From Takakia lepidozioides (lineage: Eukaryota > Streptophyta > Takakiopsida > Takakiales > Takakiaceae): a DNA stretch of 64,000 bases. The stretch covers positions 25,232,001-25,296,000 of the forward strand of contig CM060734.1 in assembly GCA_030704615.1 (NCBI GenBank). Reading direction: 5' to 3'. Positions within the stretch are counted from its first letter, which is position 1, and every line of letters starts with the position of its first letter. Under the pieces are notes generated by a model. That model had not been told where the DNA came from, ran no database searches, and saw nothing but the letters and a program-made list of their open reading frames with translations. A program made the translations under genes and the position numbers. Shown here piece after piece: positions 46,901 to 57,400 of this stretch.

Positions 46901-49462
46901 GGGGAGCTAGTAAGTAATTGGTTTCTTTTTTGTATTTTTGTGAATGGCGTTGACGCCATTCACATACAGTGATGTTGTGAGGTCCTCAGTGATAGGTTCG
47001 TTATGAATGTGCATTGAGTTTTCCTGGATGGTTCCTTACTCAATTTTTTTTATTCCATCCTGTGATTTTGCTTCATTTAAGTAATAATTTGGCTTCATTC
47101 TTGAATGTCGTTGACGACATTCACTTCTATGTCTGTGTCATTTCTAATCGATTATTTGCATTCACCTGGATTAGGATGTATTTACAGTGTCATGGAATGG
47201 AATGTTCTGAATGGCGTTGACGACATTCATATCTGGAGCAGTAGTGTGGTCCTGAAAGGTCCTTGGAGCAGTTGTCAGAGCCATTTCAATCCTGTTTTAT
47301 TCTTTCTGTTCTACTTGCATCTTACTCACTGAGCGCTTTTGTGGGTTGGGATTCATCTCCTTTTTTCAGGTACACGAAATATGTGCTTATGGAAGGAAAT
47401 CACCTGAGCGGAATTCCCGACTATCTTGACATGTGGTCGGACCCTGCAAACGATCCAACCATGTATACTGCAGGGATATTGAAGGACTGGAGTCCTTCTC
47501 ACTTCAGAGACTGTGGGTGGTACCTTGACTGCCCACCTGAGCACACGACCTTTCAAGAACAGCATATGAAATACTTGAACAATAACGCTGAGATGCTGGC
47601 GCCTTTGACTGACGAAGAGTATCAACGAAACATAGCAACTTGGCTGCCAAGGAGCCTGATGCTCAGGGAACGCCGCAGAAGGGAAAGAAAGGGGGCCGCA
47701 AACCAAAAGACAAGGCTGTTGATGTCATAGCCATCTCACCAGCAAAGCCAAAGGACAAAGACAAGTCCAAAGAGAAGGAAAAGGACAAGGGGAAGGAGAA
47801 TGAAAGGAGATGGAGAGTGGGCAGGACTTTAGTGCTGGAAGATATACCCGCACTCTTCAGTGCGTGTTCGATGCCAAGCCAACCCTTCCCGTTTGATGAT
47901 TCAGCAGGAGGAGAGATGAAAATTGTTAATGAGGGTTGGCTTTCGATGATGCAGAGTCGAAAGAGAGGATACACTGGGGTGCCATCCCCTACCTGGACAA
48001 TATAATCTCATTCCTCAATCTGGTGAGAATTCCAGTTACTTTCTTTCTCTGAAAGTTTCGTTGGCAGTAGTATTTCAGTCTCGTTCTTTGAAAAACTTTT
48101 GCATCGTTCTTATAAAAACATGTCTGTTTGCAGCGTGAGCACAGGTCCCACCTTCGTGTGCGGTGTGCATAAAACTTATGCGGCCGACTTGTCATTTCGA
48201 CATCCCGGATGGGCCAGGCTGTGCCAGAAGTTCTTCCAAAGGGCAAGACGCCAGGCTGGAACAAATTCGAGGACAACTACTGGAGTTGGGTGTCGGGTCT
48301 GTAACAAATTTCCTCTCTGATGCAGGGACACTCTGCTTTTTCAGTCATGTGACATGATAGTCGTCGGGCATTGGCATCATACCTCAAGTCTTCAGGGTTT
48401 GTTGAAGTTGTTGCCGGCACATGGAATTGTACTTATGTGACAGCCTCTACCTGTGAAAAGGGGGTGGTTTTTCCGGGTCACCCTTCTGCTTGTGCTTTGA
48501 TCATGAGTTTCAATTTTCTCTGCAGCTCCACTCTAGTAGAATGTTTTATGATCGACACCGATCATCAACGATTCATGATTTTTTTTGTGTCAGAGTTCTG
48601 AATAGCCGATGTACACACTTCCACTTTAGATTGTGTTTACCACACTAACCTGCTATCTTTGGCAGACGAGGATGTTCGAGGCGATCTGCCTGCGGAGGAT
48701 TCGCACATCAAAGACACCATCCTCCATCCGCAGCTTTGAGATTTCTGACCAGGTGTTTTTCGTCAACCCCCCCTATGAGCCCCATGTCGATGACATTTTG
48801 TACAACTTCATGCAGTCCAGTCAGACTCTGAAGAGACCAGATGGCACTCCCTGGAGAGGTGCAAAGGAAAAGTCACCAGCATTCATGCAAATACTGCTGG
48901 AGTCATGCAGCCACCGCTCTGCACGGGTGGTCGATCTTTCTGTGTCCACAGGTTCGTTTTTTCCCTTCCGAATTGGTTTCTTTCTTCAACAGTTTCATCT
49001 GCTTAAATCCCCCCCTCCAAACTGTTCATGTTCTCCTGTCTGGTGCAGGAGCAACTTACCACGCATGCAAGGCAGGCGGAAGAAGCCTTTTTGGCATGGA
49101 GGGTGATTCTGACCTCTACAACACCGTGCTCCTCCCCCTTTTGTCTGGCTCCACTTCAGGCACACAGACTGATCGGATTCAAATTCGAAATGATGACGAT
49201 CCCGAAGATAAGCAGGTCGACAACGACTTTTCATGTGAGTAAGTGCTAAACCCTCTTTGGGAGTCATACTCAATTTCTCGATAACATCAAAGTTACAGTA
49301 ATAACTTTTTCAGGCTGTCTTTCAGGAAAGCCAGCGGTGGATCTTCAGGAGATACAGTTCATTTCTGGCGAGTCTGTTTTCGACAGCCCCCTTTCCAATT
49401 TTCTGCTCCTTGTTTATGCCGAAGCAATGGCACTTCACGCGGCCGAGTCCCTATCCCCCTGA
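43942..49462 (+). CDS. ParB-like / DNA amino-methyltransferase-like protein, copy 1
   Basis: Supported exons: 43942-44238 (ATG, MTRRRLLENTGPRQQ), 44680-45308, 45403-45595, 45680-46117, 46201-46421, 47370-48022, a poorly resolved exon from 48134, 48666-48951, 49049-49234 and 49314-49462 (TGA). Phases agree at all firm junctions. After a Glu-rich head, exon 2 encodes a ParB/sulfiredoxin-like fold: MPVVRPPLSHDITKLESDF, then FYVWDGNHRLLAWM, VEAMVLDPGND and VNKSTEKSHVTTSLVHTLF. A linker with a Lys-rich run follows. The C-terminal half resembles beta-class N4/N6 methyltransferases, where the SAM-binding block comes last: SPAFMQILLES, then VVDLSVSTGATYHACKAGGR and LFGMEGDSDLY, matching the family pattern VLDPFxGSGTT...GRxxxGIExD. 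The NPPY at 48766 is not conserved in copy 2 and may not be catalytic. Frame breaks occur near 47640, 47975 and 48300, plus an in-frame stop at 48170. In prokaryotes ParB-methylase fusions modify DNA; activity here is unproven. Confidence 0.7.
44300..44650 (+). repeat. intron 1 palindrome-like repeats (TTGTCGTTAACGCC type)
   Basis: Four degenerate inverted repeats with core GTCGTTAMCGCC lie at about 44317, 44414, 44486 and 44612, for example AGTGATTGTCG...CGCCATTCACT. They resemble those of intron 5. The host intron, at 441 bp, is second only to intron 5 among the introns placed with confidence. Confidence 0.65.
46501..47228 (+). repeat. intron 5 array of seven palindromes, GAATGTCGT/ACGACATTC
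   Basis: Seven near-perfect palindromes occur at 46501, 46626, 46735, 46830, 46940, 47103 and 47209, spaced 95-163 bp. The common form has arms GAATGTCGT and ACGACATTC around a TG centre; the unit at 46830 extends to GTGAATGTCGT and its complement. The unit at 46735 has CTGAATGTC and GACATTCAG around six bases. Units at 46626, 46940 and 47209 carry GGC in place of GTC in the left arm, and 46940 has the matching GCC in its right arm. That compensating change preserves pairing. The array fills the 948-bp intron 46422-47369. Confidence 0.92.
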
Positions 49463-50194
49463 CTTTTAGTGGCCAGCCGTAGGTGTATCCAGCGTGGATC
49501 CGGTGTTCTAAAATACTTAGACTTAGATGCAGAGGAAGAGGGGATACATTGTACTGACTCTGAGTCAGACTGAACTGTATTTTTTAATATTCATTTTCAT
49601 ATTATCTGGAAACGTTGAATCCCCTTCCTCTACCGTAGTTGTTCCTTTAGAACAAAATAATATCACAGAATCAACTTTCGTTTAAATTGCTATATGTATG
49701 AATCCATCTCACAAACCTTCCTGACTCTTCTCATATCCATTGTGCATTCATCTACACTGTATTCATGCGTGCTCCATTCATGAAAGCTTCCTTTGTACAA
49801 CATCCATTGTACATTCATCCTCTGTACTCTTTAATCCACCCCACAAACCTTCCACACTCATTTCATATACTTTGTGCATTCGTCAAAAGATTTGGTCATG
49901 CATCTTCCTGTCATGAATTTTTGTCATTGCTCAACATCCATTATACATTCATCCATTTTACTCTTATCCATCCGTCATTCATCCATCTACATACATTTTT
50001 TCACACTCATCCATCTGTTTATCATCCAACTGTACATTCATCCATCCTTTATTCAATCCTTTTATTATGTCGTCCAGCTTGTTTCCGCGGTAAAGGGTGC
50101 CAATCCGCGGGAATACACTCCACTTCTTTCTGGGGTGCGTGGTGACTCGCCTTCACGTTTGATGACGTGGACTGAGCCCGTGACGTGGCATTTG
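49463..50194. other. intergenic, TCCATTCATC-rich
   Basis: Repeated CATTCATCCAT and CATCCATTGTACATTCATCC words occur from 49735 to 50050. Probably the 3' flank of the methyltransferase-like gene. No gene seen before the gap. Confidence 0.5.
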
Positions 50195-50694
50195 NNNNNN
50201 NNNNNNNNNNNNNNNNNNNNNNNNNNNNNNNNNNNNNNNNNNNNNNNNNNNNNNNNNNNNNNNNNNNNNNNNNNNNNNNNNNNNNNNNNNNNNNNNNNNN
50301 NNNNNNNNNNNNNNNNNNNNNNNNNNNNNNNNNNNNNNNNNNNNNNNNNNNNNNNNNNNNNNNNNNNNNNNNNNNNNNNNNNNNNNNNNNNNNNNNNNNN
50401 NNNNNNNNNNNNNNNNNNNNNNNNNNNNNNNNNNNNNNNNNNNNNNNNNNNNNNNNNNNNNNNNNNNNNNNNNNNNNNNNNNNNNNNNNNNNNNNNNNNN
50501 NNNNNNNNNNNNNNNNNNNNNNNNNNNNNNNNNNNNNNNNNNNNNNNNNNNNNNNNNNNNNNNNNNNNNNNNNNNNNNNNNNNNNNNNNNNNNNNNNNNN
50601 NNNNNNNNNNNNNNNNNNNNNNNNNNNNNNNNNNNNNNNNNNNNNNNNNNNNNNNNNNNNNNNNNNNNNNNNNNNNNNNNNNNNNNNNNNNNNN
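50195..50694. other. assembly gap (500 N)
   Basis: Exactly 500 undetermined bases, a round size that suggests a placeholder. It truncates the second MULE copy, whose reading frame on the minus strand runs into the gap. Confidence 0.99.
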
Positions 50695-51760
50695 CACATA
50701 GAACTCTTGACATTACAAAACAGGACATGCAGTGTGGGTGGTTCTTTGCAATGCGCACACTTAAATGTGGAGTTCGAACCTTCTCCTGAGGCTCGAAAAT
50801 GGTTGATGAAGACTGTGCTGTCAATCGGTTTCGTTCCGTGACCCTATGGATTTAAAGTGGAAGCAGTTGGGGAGAAACACCGCAACGCGCCCGCAAAACA
50901 ACGTAGGCACCCGCACACCATCGAGCATTTCATGCTGGTGGTTTTGGTAACGCACCAAGGATGCCGTCATGTTTTCTATCCATATCTGTCAACATTCCGG
51001 ACGCCCTCGAGTAGTCCGCCCGAGGAGGAGGGAACTCAAAGAAGATATTACCACGACGTCAGCGGGAAGGCATGTAACCGAATTTAATTGCGGAACTTGC
51101 TGTAGTCCAGCCAGCCAGCTCCGACCGGTGTCTCTCCAGGTGAAGCCCTCGCAGAATTTCAAGAATAGATCGAACTGCGGTGCTCGTGCGGGAATATGAC
51201 TCCCTCCTCCACTGACGTCCATTGAGGACTTGCCTGATCTCAGGCGACCTCGGAACTTCATGACCTCGTCTGAGTCGGACGGTTGTGAACAACCCGGTTC
51301 TCGCTCGTCTTCATGGATGGGTTCGGGCTCTGGATTTACTTCGTTCGGACTTCTCTCTTTGAGGTAGCCACTCTCTGATTCGCGGATTGTTTCGTGGAAG
51401 GCGCCAGGATAGAAGGTGCATGTGGCGGGCAAATGAAGTCCCCAACAGCCCTGTATATGACGTTGTCCGATGGTGGAAACTCGCCATTCCTTGCCATCGC
51501 CGAAATCATCGTGGAGCACATACTCCGACACAAGGCCGTTTGAGTCCTCCTTTCCTCCTCCAAAAAAAACCGACCCCGGTTTCAGGTGGTATCGAACGCA
51601 CAAGATATTTATCCATCAAACCGCAGATGTCCCCTCTGCACGAAATGACGCTCTATGCCTCGTGAGGAGGGCAGTACACTGTAGCGCTCGGGTTTCCGCC
51701 ATGGGAGATGTGCACCACAAGATGCAGGATGGCGTGGGGGGGAAGCTCCCTGGTAGATGG
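50695..51760 (-). pseudogene. second MULE transposase copy, N-terminal part, decayed
   Basis: Minus-strand segments match the MULE gene at 39.6-43.1 kb in order. LKPGSVFF...EWRV parallels LQNGSIFLEKE...QWRV. LQQVP and NIFFEFPPPRADYSRAS with MDRKHDG (after a frame change near 51030) parallel KQVPVKF, DILFELPPPPRVGG and MDKKHDG. FKCAHCKEPPTLHVLFC parallels FVCKFCKLVPSCLALC just before the gap. Frame changes and a stop show decay. It stands in the same divergent arrangement to the second methyltransferase-like copy as the first pair does. The rest would lie in or beyond the gap. Confidence 0.75.
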
Positions 51761-51979
51761 GAAGGGGGCAGCGATGGAAGGAATGCGTTGACGATTTGCG
51801 AGCGACGAAGCCTGATCCAACTCAGGGAGCCAACTATCTCAAAAATCCACAGTCAGAGTGTTAATGAACCTTGTCTCCGGAATCGGCCCTGGTCTTTGCA
51901 CAATAACTGCAACGGTATGCAGTCGAAAGTGGGGGGCCGTCCGGATGATGACGGCTGAAGGGGAGAGCCGGCACCGTTG

Positions 51980-53260
51980 CCGTCACATTACTACCCCCGA
52001 ATGGAAATGCGGCACCCAATATCCAACAGGGGCCGCACGGATGAAGTCGTCTGGGGCGAGATGCCGCAACTGTCCGACAGAGAAACATCCCCCGGACGGA
52101 AATTCAACGCCGAATTCCTTTCGGATCCCCCCAAGGAAGTCCTGTCGGGGGTTCAGGCCGAAAACTGGCGACATCAAAACCTACGTGGATGTAAAAACGG
52201 CGCCGAATTTCCATCCGAGGCTTTCGGATGCAGTCGGCTCGGGGGAAAGGCCGCACATCTGGCCCTCACTTTACAACCCCCGGACGGAAATTCGGCACCG
52301 AATATACAACGGGGAAGCCCGGATGAAGTCGCCTCGGCGCAGAGGCCGGCGAGTGTTGCGACAGAGAACACCCCCTGGATGGAGATTCGGCGCCGAATTT
52401 CCATCCGGGCCCCCAAAGGAAGTCGTGTCGGGGGTCAGGCCGAAAACTGGCCGGCATAAAAACATCCCCAGATGGAAAAACGGCGCCGAATTTCCATCCG
52501 GGGCGGTTCGGATGCAGTCGGGGAGGGGGGAGAGGCGGCACCTGGCCGTCACATTTCAACCCCCAGACGGAATTTCGCACCGAATATCCAACAGGGACGC
52601 CCGAATGAAGTCGCCTCGGGCGTAGAGGCCGTGGCACGTGTTCGACAGAGAGCATCCCCTGATTGAGATTCGTCGCCGAATTTCCATCCAGACAGGGTAA
52701 GTCGGAATCGCTGGCGTAGGGATATTCGGCGCCGAATTACCTTCCTGCAGGTAAGTCTGGAGTCGCGGAATTACCTGCAGGAAGGTAATCAGCGCTTCGA
52801 AAGTCATGGGAATGGAAATTCGGCGCCGAATATCCATACGCCAGGATTCCAAGTACCTGCTGGATGGAAATCCGGAGCCGAATTGCCATCCATCCGGGAC
52901 TCAACTTACCTGCTGGATGGAAATTCGGCGCCGGATTTCATCCATCGGGAGCGAATTACTGTGTCAGGGAAATTTGGCGCGCCGCCCTACCTGCGCGGAT
53001 GGAAATCCGGCGCCAGATTTCCATCCATCCGCTTCTGAATACCTGCGTGAGGGAATTTGGCGCGCCGCCCTACCTTCGCGGATGCAAATCCGGCGGCGGA
53101 TTTGCATCCATCCGCTTCCGAATTACCTGCGTGAGGGAAATTTTCGCGCCGCCCGCCTACCTTGCAGGATGGAAATTCGGCGCTGAATTTCCATCCTGAC
53201 CTGCGCTCCGAATACCTGCAGGATGGAAATCCGGCGCCGGATTCCATCCTGCAGCGCTCC
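51980..53260. repeat. palindrome array with GGAAATTCGGCGCC core
   Basis: About fifteen inverted repeats share the core AATTCGGCGCCGAATT, extended in the better units by GGATGGA on the left and its complement on the right. Examples lie at about 52380, 52470, 52814, 52914, 52995, 53078, 53162 and 53218. From 51988 to 52660 they sit inside a longer tandem unit of about 282 bp (2.5 copies, for example the CCCCYGGACGGAA... segment at 51997, 52278 and 52561). From 52.7 kb they occur closer together. The array lies between the second MULE copy and the second methyltransferase-like copy. Confidence 0.9.
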
Positions 53261-54400
53261 GAATTACCTCTATGTTGGAAATTCCCGGGCCGAGTTCCGT
53301 CGATTTTCATCCGACATGGAGGGCTTCATCCGACCTTTAATTGCGCAGTTGGGCAATAAATGTCCACCGCATCCGTTTTCATTCGGGCTGGGACACATGG
53401 CTTCCTGGATATGTACCCTAAATCTGATGCCAATCTTGGCTTAACATGCTATTCGAGGCATGTATCCAAAAACGGAGATCTTTTTCCATTTGGCTGGGAC
53501 TTATGCCGCCTGAAGGCGTGGCTCTCCTGAGAGGACCTCACATCCAGACCGCGCGGAAGTTGAAAGCTCTGTACTACGGACGACGGCAATCTCTCGCATG
53601 GCAAACTGAAGCTCCAGCAGGGATTCCACGTGTTGCTCACAACCTGCGCCAACTGAAGCCGAGTACTCTCAGGCAAGCCACTTCTGCTTTCGCTTTGTTC
53701 GATTTCTTTTTTGCTTTCGCTTTGTTGCCTCGCTTTGTTTTTGCATCTTCATCCTAGGCTTCGCTGGATGAGTGAACTTTAGATAGTTGAGTGACCTTAG
53801 ATTGTTTGCAATGCGTGTGCAAATCCGGAGCTCTGGAGAAGGCTGCTTGTGCATGTCATTCTCAGGCAATGGTTGCATTTGTTTTCATTGTGTTGCTGGC
53901 TCTCCATACTTCCTAAACTTGTTATGTTTTCTTTTTGTTACACGATTGTTGCTATGGGGTTGCGCTGCTCGTTGCGATGCTGGTTTTTGCACGATGTTGG
54001 TTTTTCACGATTTTTGGGAATGACAGAGTGAAGACGAGCCCGGCACGTGGTGTATCATCGACAGCTCCAAGTCATCGCATGTTTGAATCGTCCCAACTTG
54101 GGCGAGAGGGCCAACTTAAATCTTTTGTTGGTGGACGGAGGACTTGCAACGACAGTACGACAGAGTAGGCATATTGGGGAGGTTGGTGCAGGCGGCATGG
54201 CAGGGTGAAGGGCGTGAGGACATGAGGACAGCAGATCCGGCAATGGAGGTTGTTCATGCACATGCAGTAGGCCCGCCCACGCAAAGAAAAGAAGAAAGCT
54301 AAGCACATGCAATCCCCGGCGAGAGAGCCGTCACGGGCTGCGGAGGGGGGAGTGAGCAGTGCGCGCGAGGTGTCAGTTCGCCTCAATCAAAGGTGGTCGT
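53261..54400. other. probable 5' region of copy 2, nothing assigned
   Basis: A 103-codon plus-strand frame at 53446-53757 is unrecognised. The sequence between the palindrome array and the second methyltransferase-like gene probably holds its promoter and leader, by analogy with copy 1. I see no clear first exon. Confidence 0.35.
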
Positions 54401-54409
54401 CCTGGAGGG

Positions 54410-57400
54410 CTCCCCGCTGCTAGCCCTAGTAGAGAACAGAAAGCCCGTGAGAGGGGCCAAGAGAGGCAAAGAACAGACGAGACAGAATGCTAGCAGGAGG
54501 AAAGAGAAAAGGCCACTGAAGAGATGCCAGGGTGCCAAATGACAGATGCCAATGTAAGCGAGGGACGCACAGAGACGGTGGATCCCTCCAAGACACACAG
54601 AGAGGCAGAGTAAGTAGTAACAACCGGTTAGACCATCGCGGCAAGAGCAGCCCCTGCATACCCATACGTGGAGAGTGGAGGAGAGGAAAGAACACCAGAA
54701 AGAGCACAGATTGTGCAAAGTTTGAGGTGAAGCCAGGGAGAGGCAGTAGAGACGGGGAGAGTGCTGTGGAGGTGGTTTCGCAGGTGGCTGACCTATTGAG
54801 GAGGACGACAGGGAGCTTTCTGACCAGGATGACATCCTCCCGGACATCCCCAGGCCCCAAACCGGAGCATACAGGCTGGATTTGGCGGTCCTGGTGGGCT
54901 GCCGGAAAACCCCTCTGCAGCAGACATCATGTCCGAGGCGGATATGAAGTTGGCCGCTGCCAAGATGTTGGAGGCAACCCACAGCAACATTGGCAGGGTG
55001 CTGGGGGGCATGGTGTGTGTACCGGCAAGCTTCGAATTCCCCTTTCGCTTGTGTCATTGCAGGTGGTGAGACCTGCCCTCCCAGGCGATATCGACAAGCT
55101 GAAATTCTCTTTCCGGGATGGATATCGAATGGGGTTGCCGTTTTACGTTTCATTGAGAACGACCACGGAGCTTCCCGTGCCCACACTCCGATGAGGTGGA
55201 CAAATGGGTCCCCATTGGCAAACGCGAAAAATGAGGGTTCGAGAGATCAATGCTAGTGATCCTCTTTTCCAGCACTTGTCGGTAAGATGTTCTACGTGTG
55301 GGACGGCAAATCATCGCCTCCGGCATGGATGAGCACATTGCCCAAGCCCACCCCAACGACCTCGATTGGCATTTCGCCGTGGATTGTGTTGTGCTGAAGG
55401 TTGCGGGGCCCAAAGATCGCAGTCTTCTCAAAGCTGCAATGGCCGACATCAACTCGTAAGCTACAACGCCTCTCGTTTTGGACTTTGAATTGGAAGTCAT
55501 TCAATTGCAAATCCTCATATATGATGAAAATCCCATTTCAGTATTGTTTGATGAAATGTGGCACTGCAAGTGACTGAGAATGCCTTCATTGCCACCAACT
55601 TGTCCCATATGCTCTTTCGAGTGAAGGATGTCGGGAAGCAGGGGTGCAAGAGTTTGCCAATTCCCTCAGTGCCGACCTCCTGCGCAAGTCGGAGGCAAAG
55701 GCAGACAAAACTTGGTATAGGCTGAGCGTCGACGCCATGGTGGACTACAATTTCGGGTAAAGCTCCTGACAGTTTTTGAGCTAATCTGTCTCTCCTCCCC
55801 CAATAGAAGAATTGTGGTGAGCAGGATCTCTAATCTTATGTGCGCATTCTTGACAGACGAAAATACAGCAGATTTGGCACATGCGCGGAGGTTCTACATG
55901 GAGTCAGAGGAGAAGAATCCAACCCTCCCGGAACTTGAATCGTATGTCAAAGCTGCGGAGTGTGAGGGCCCGATATAAAGTACAAGTCGCGGATGTAAAG
56001 TACGTGGCCATAGCTGATCCCGCCCTTGTGCCGACTTTCTGGTGGAGGTGGGAAGCACTACTCTCGCGCTCTGAAGCCACGATGACATTGGAGAAGCTCC
56101 ATCGTCTAGCCACATCCTGGTGGATGCAAAAGAAAAGGTGATACATTCTAACCAAAATTGTGGTGGAACAACTCCTTTTGGTGGTGTTTGGCGCTTACGA
56201 ATATGCTGGGTGGTTGGACAGACCCGGTGGCTCCAAATCTGGAATGGTTCCCAAAGTACCAGGGATGTGGAGCTTCCCAAAACCGGACAAACTCTTGACC
56301 CCACATTCGACATGTGGATGAACCGCATGACATGGTGGTTTCAGGTACTTCCCCACGCTTCGTTTGGGGCTTCTACTCTAGTAGGGGGTGGATTCATTTG
56401 TATTTTTTCAGGAAAGCGATCTGATGGAGAATCTCCACATGGTGACGACGAATGCGCAAGAGCAGCTGGACACACAAGCACATCAGGTCAAGATGGAGAT
56501 ATCTTGCAGCAAAGAGCCTACGTGACTATGTGATGAGGTACTTTCTGCTTCTACAAAACCAACCTATTCTTTCGGGAGATAGCAGATGCTCGCTGGAGCC
56601 ACAAGTTCACGACAGCCGAACGCGGACAAAGCAGCAATGCGCCTTCTGTACAGGTACATACGCGCTGCCTTTCTTTCAAGTCCTTGCATTTCAGGATGTT
56701 AGAAGCCTCATGTTGGTGTTAGGGAAAATGGCGCCGAATTTCCAGTCAGGGCTCCGAAAATGGCTAAGTCCGTAGATTGGCTGGCCCTGAACTGGAAATT
56801 CGGCGCCATTTTCCAATTCTAGGCCCTATTGCCGTTCAGGGACTTAGCCATTTTCGGGCTAAGTCCCTAGGGTGGCTGGCCCCGAAGTGGAAATTCGGCG
56901 CCATTTTCCAGTTGTAGGCCCTATTGCCGTTCAGGGACTTAGCCATTTTCGGGCTAAGTCCCTAGATTGGCTGGCCCTGAACTGGAAATTCGGTGCCATT
57001 TTCCAGTTCCAGGCCCTATTGCCGTTCAGGGACTTAGCCATTTTCGGGCTAAGTCCCTAGGGTGGCTGGCCCCGAAGTGGAAATTCGGCGCCATTTTCCA
57101 GTTGTAGGCCCTATTGCCGTTCAGGGACTTAGCCATTTTCGGGCTAAGTCCCTAGACTGGCTGGCCCTGAACTGGAAATTCGGCGCATTTTCCAGTTCCA
57201 GGCCCTATTGCCGTTCAGGGACTTAGCCATTTTCGGGCTAAGTCCCTAGGGTGGCTGGCCCTGAACTGGAAATTCGGCGCCATTTTTCCAGTTCTAGGCC
57301 CTATTGCGGTTCTGGGACTTAGCCATCTTCGGGCCAAACCGGGAAAAATGGCGCCGAATTTCCAGTTCAGGGCTCCCAAGATGGCTAAGTCCCTAGGGTG

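Noticed and set aside
48766-48777. NPPY in methyltransferase-like copy 1 as the catalytic motif IV
   Set aside because: The aligned position in copy 2 reads DPVTYD, and motif IV is expected earlier, at the DMILLDTLDG block, so I do not treat it as catalytic.
49874-50841. Long frames across the gap
   Set aside because: They consist mostly of undetermined bases and have no coding evidence.
53446-53757. 103-codon frame as first exon of methyltransferase-like copy 2
   Set aside because: It shows no similarity to the Glu-rich first exon of copy 1.
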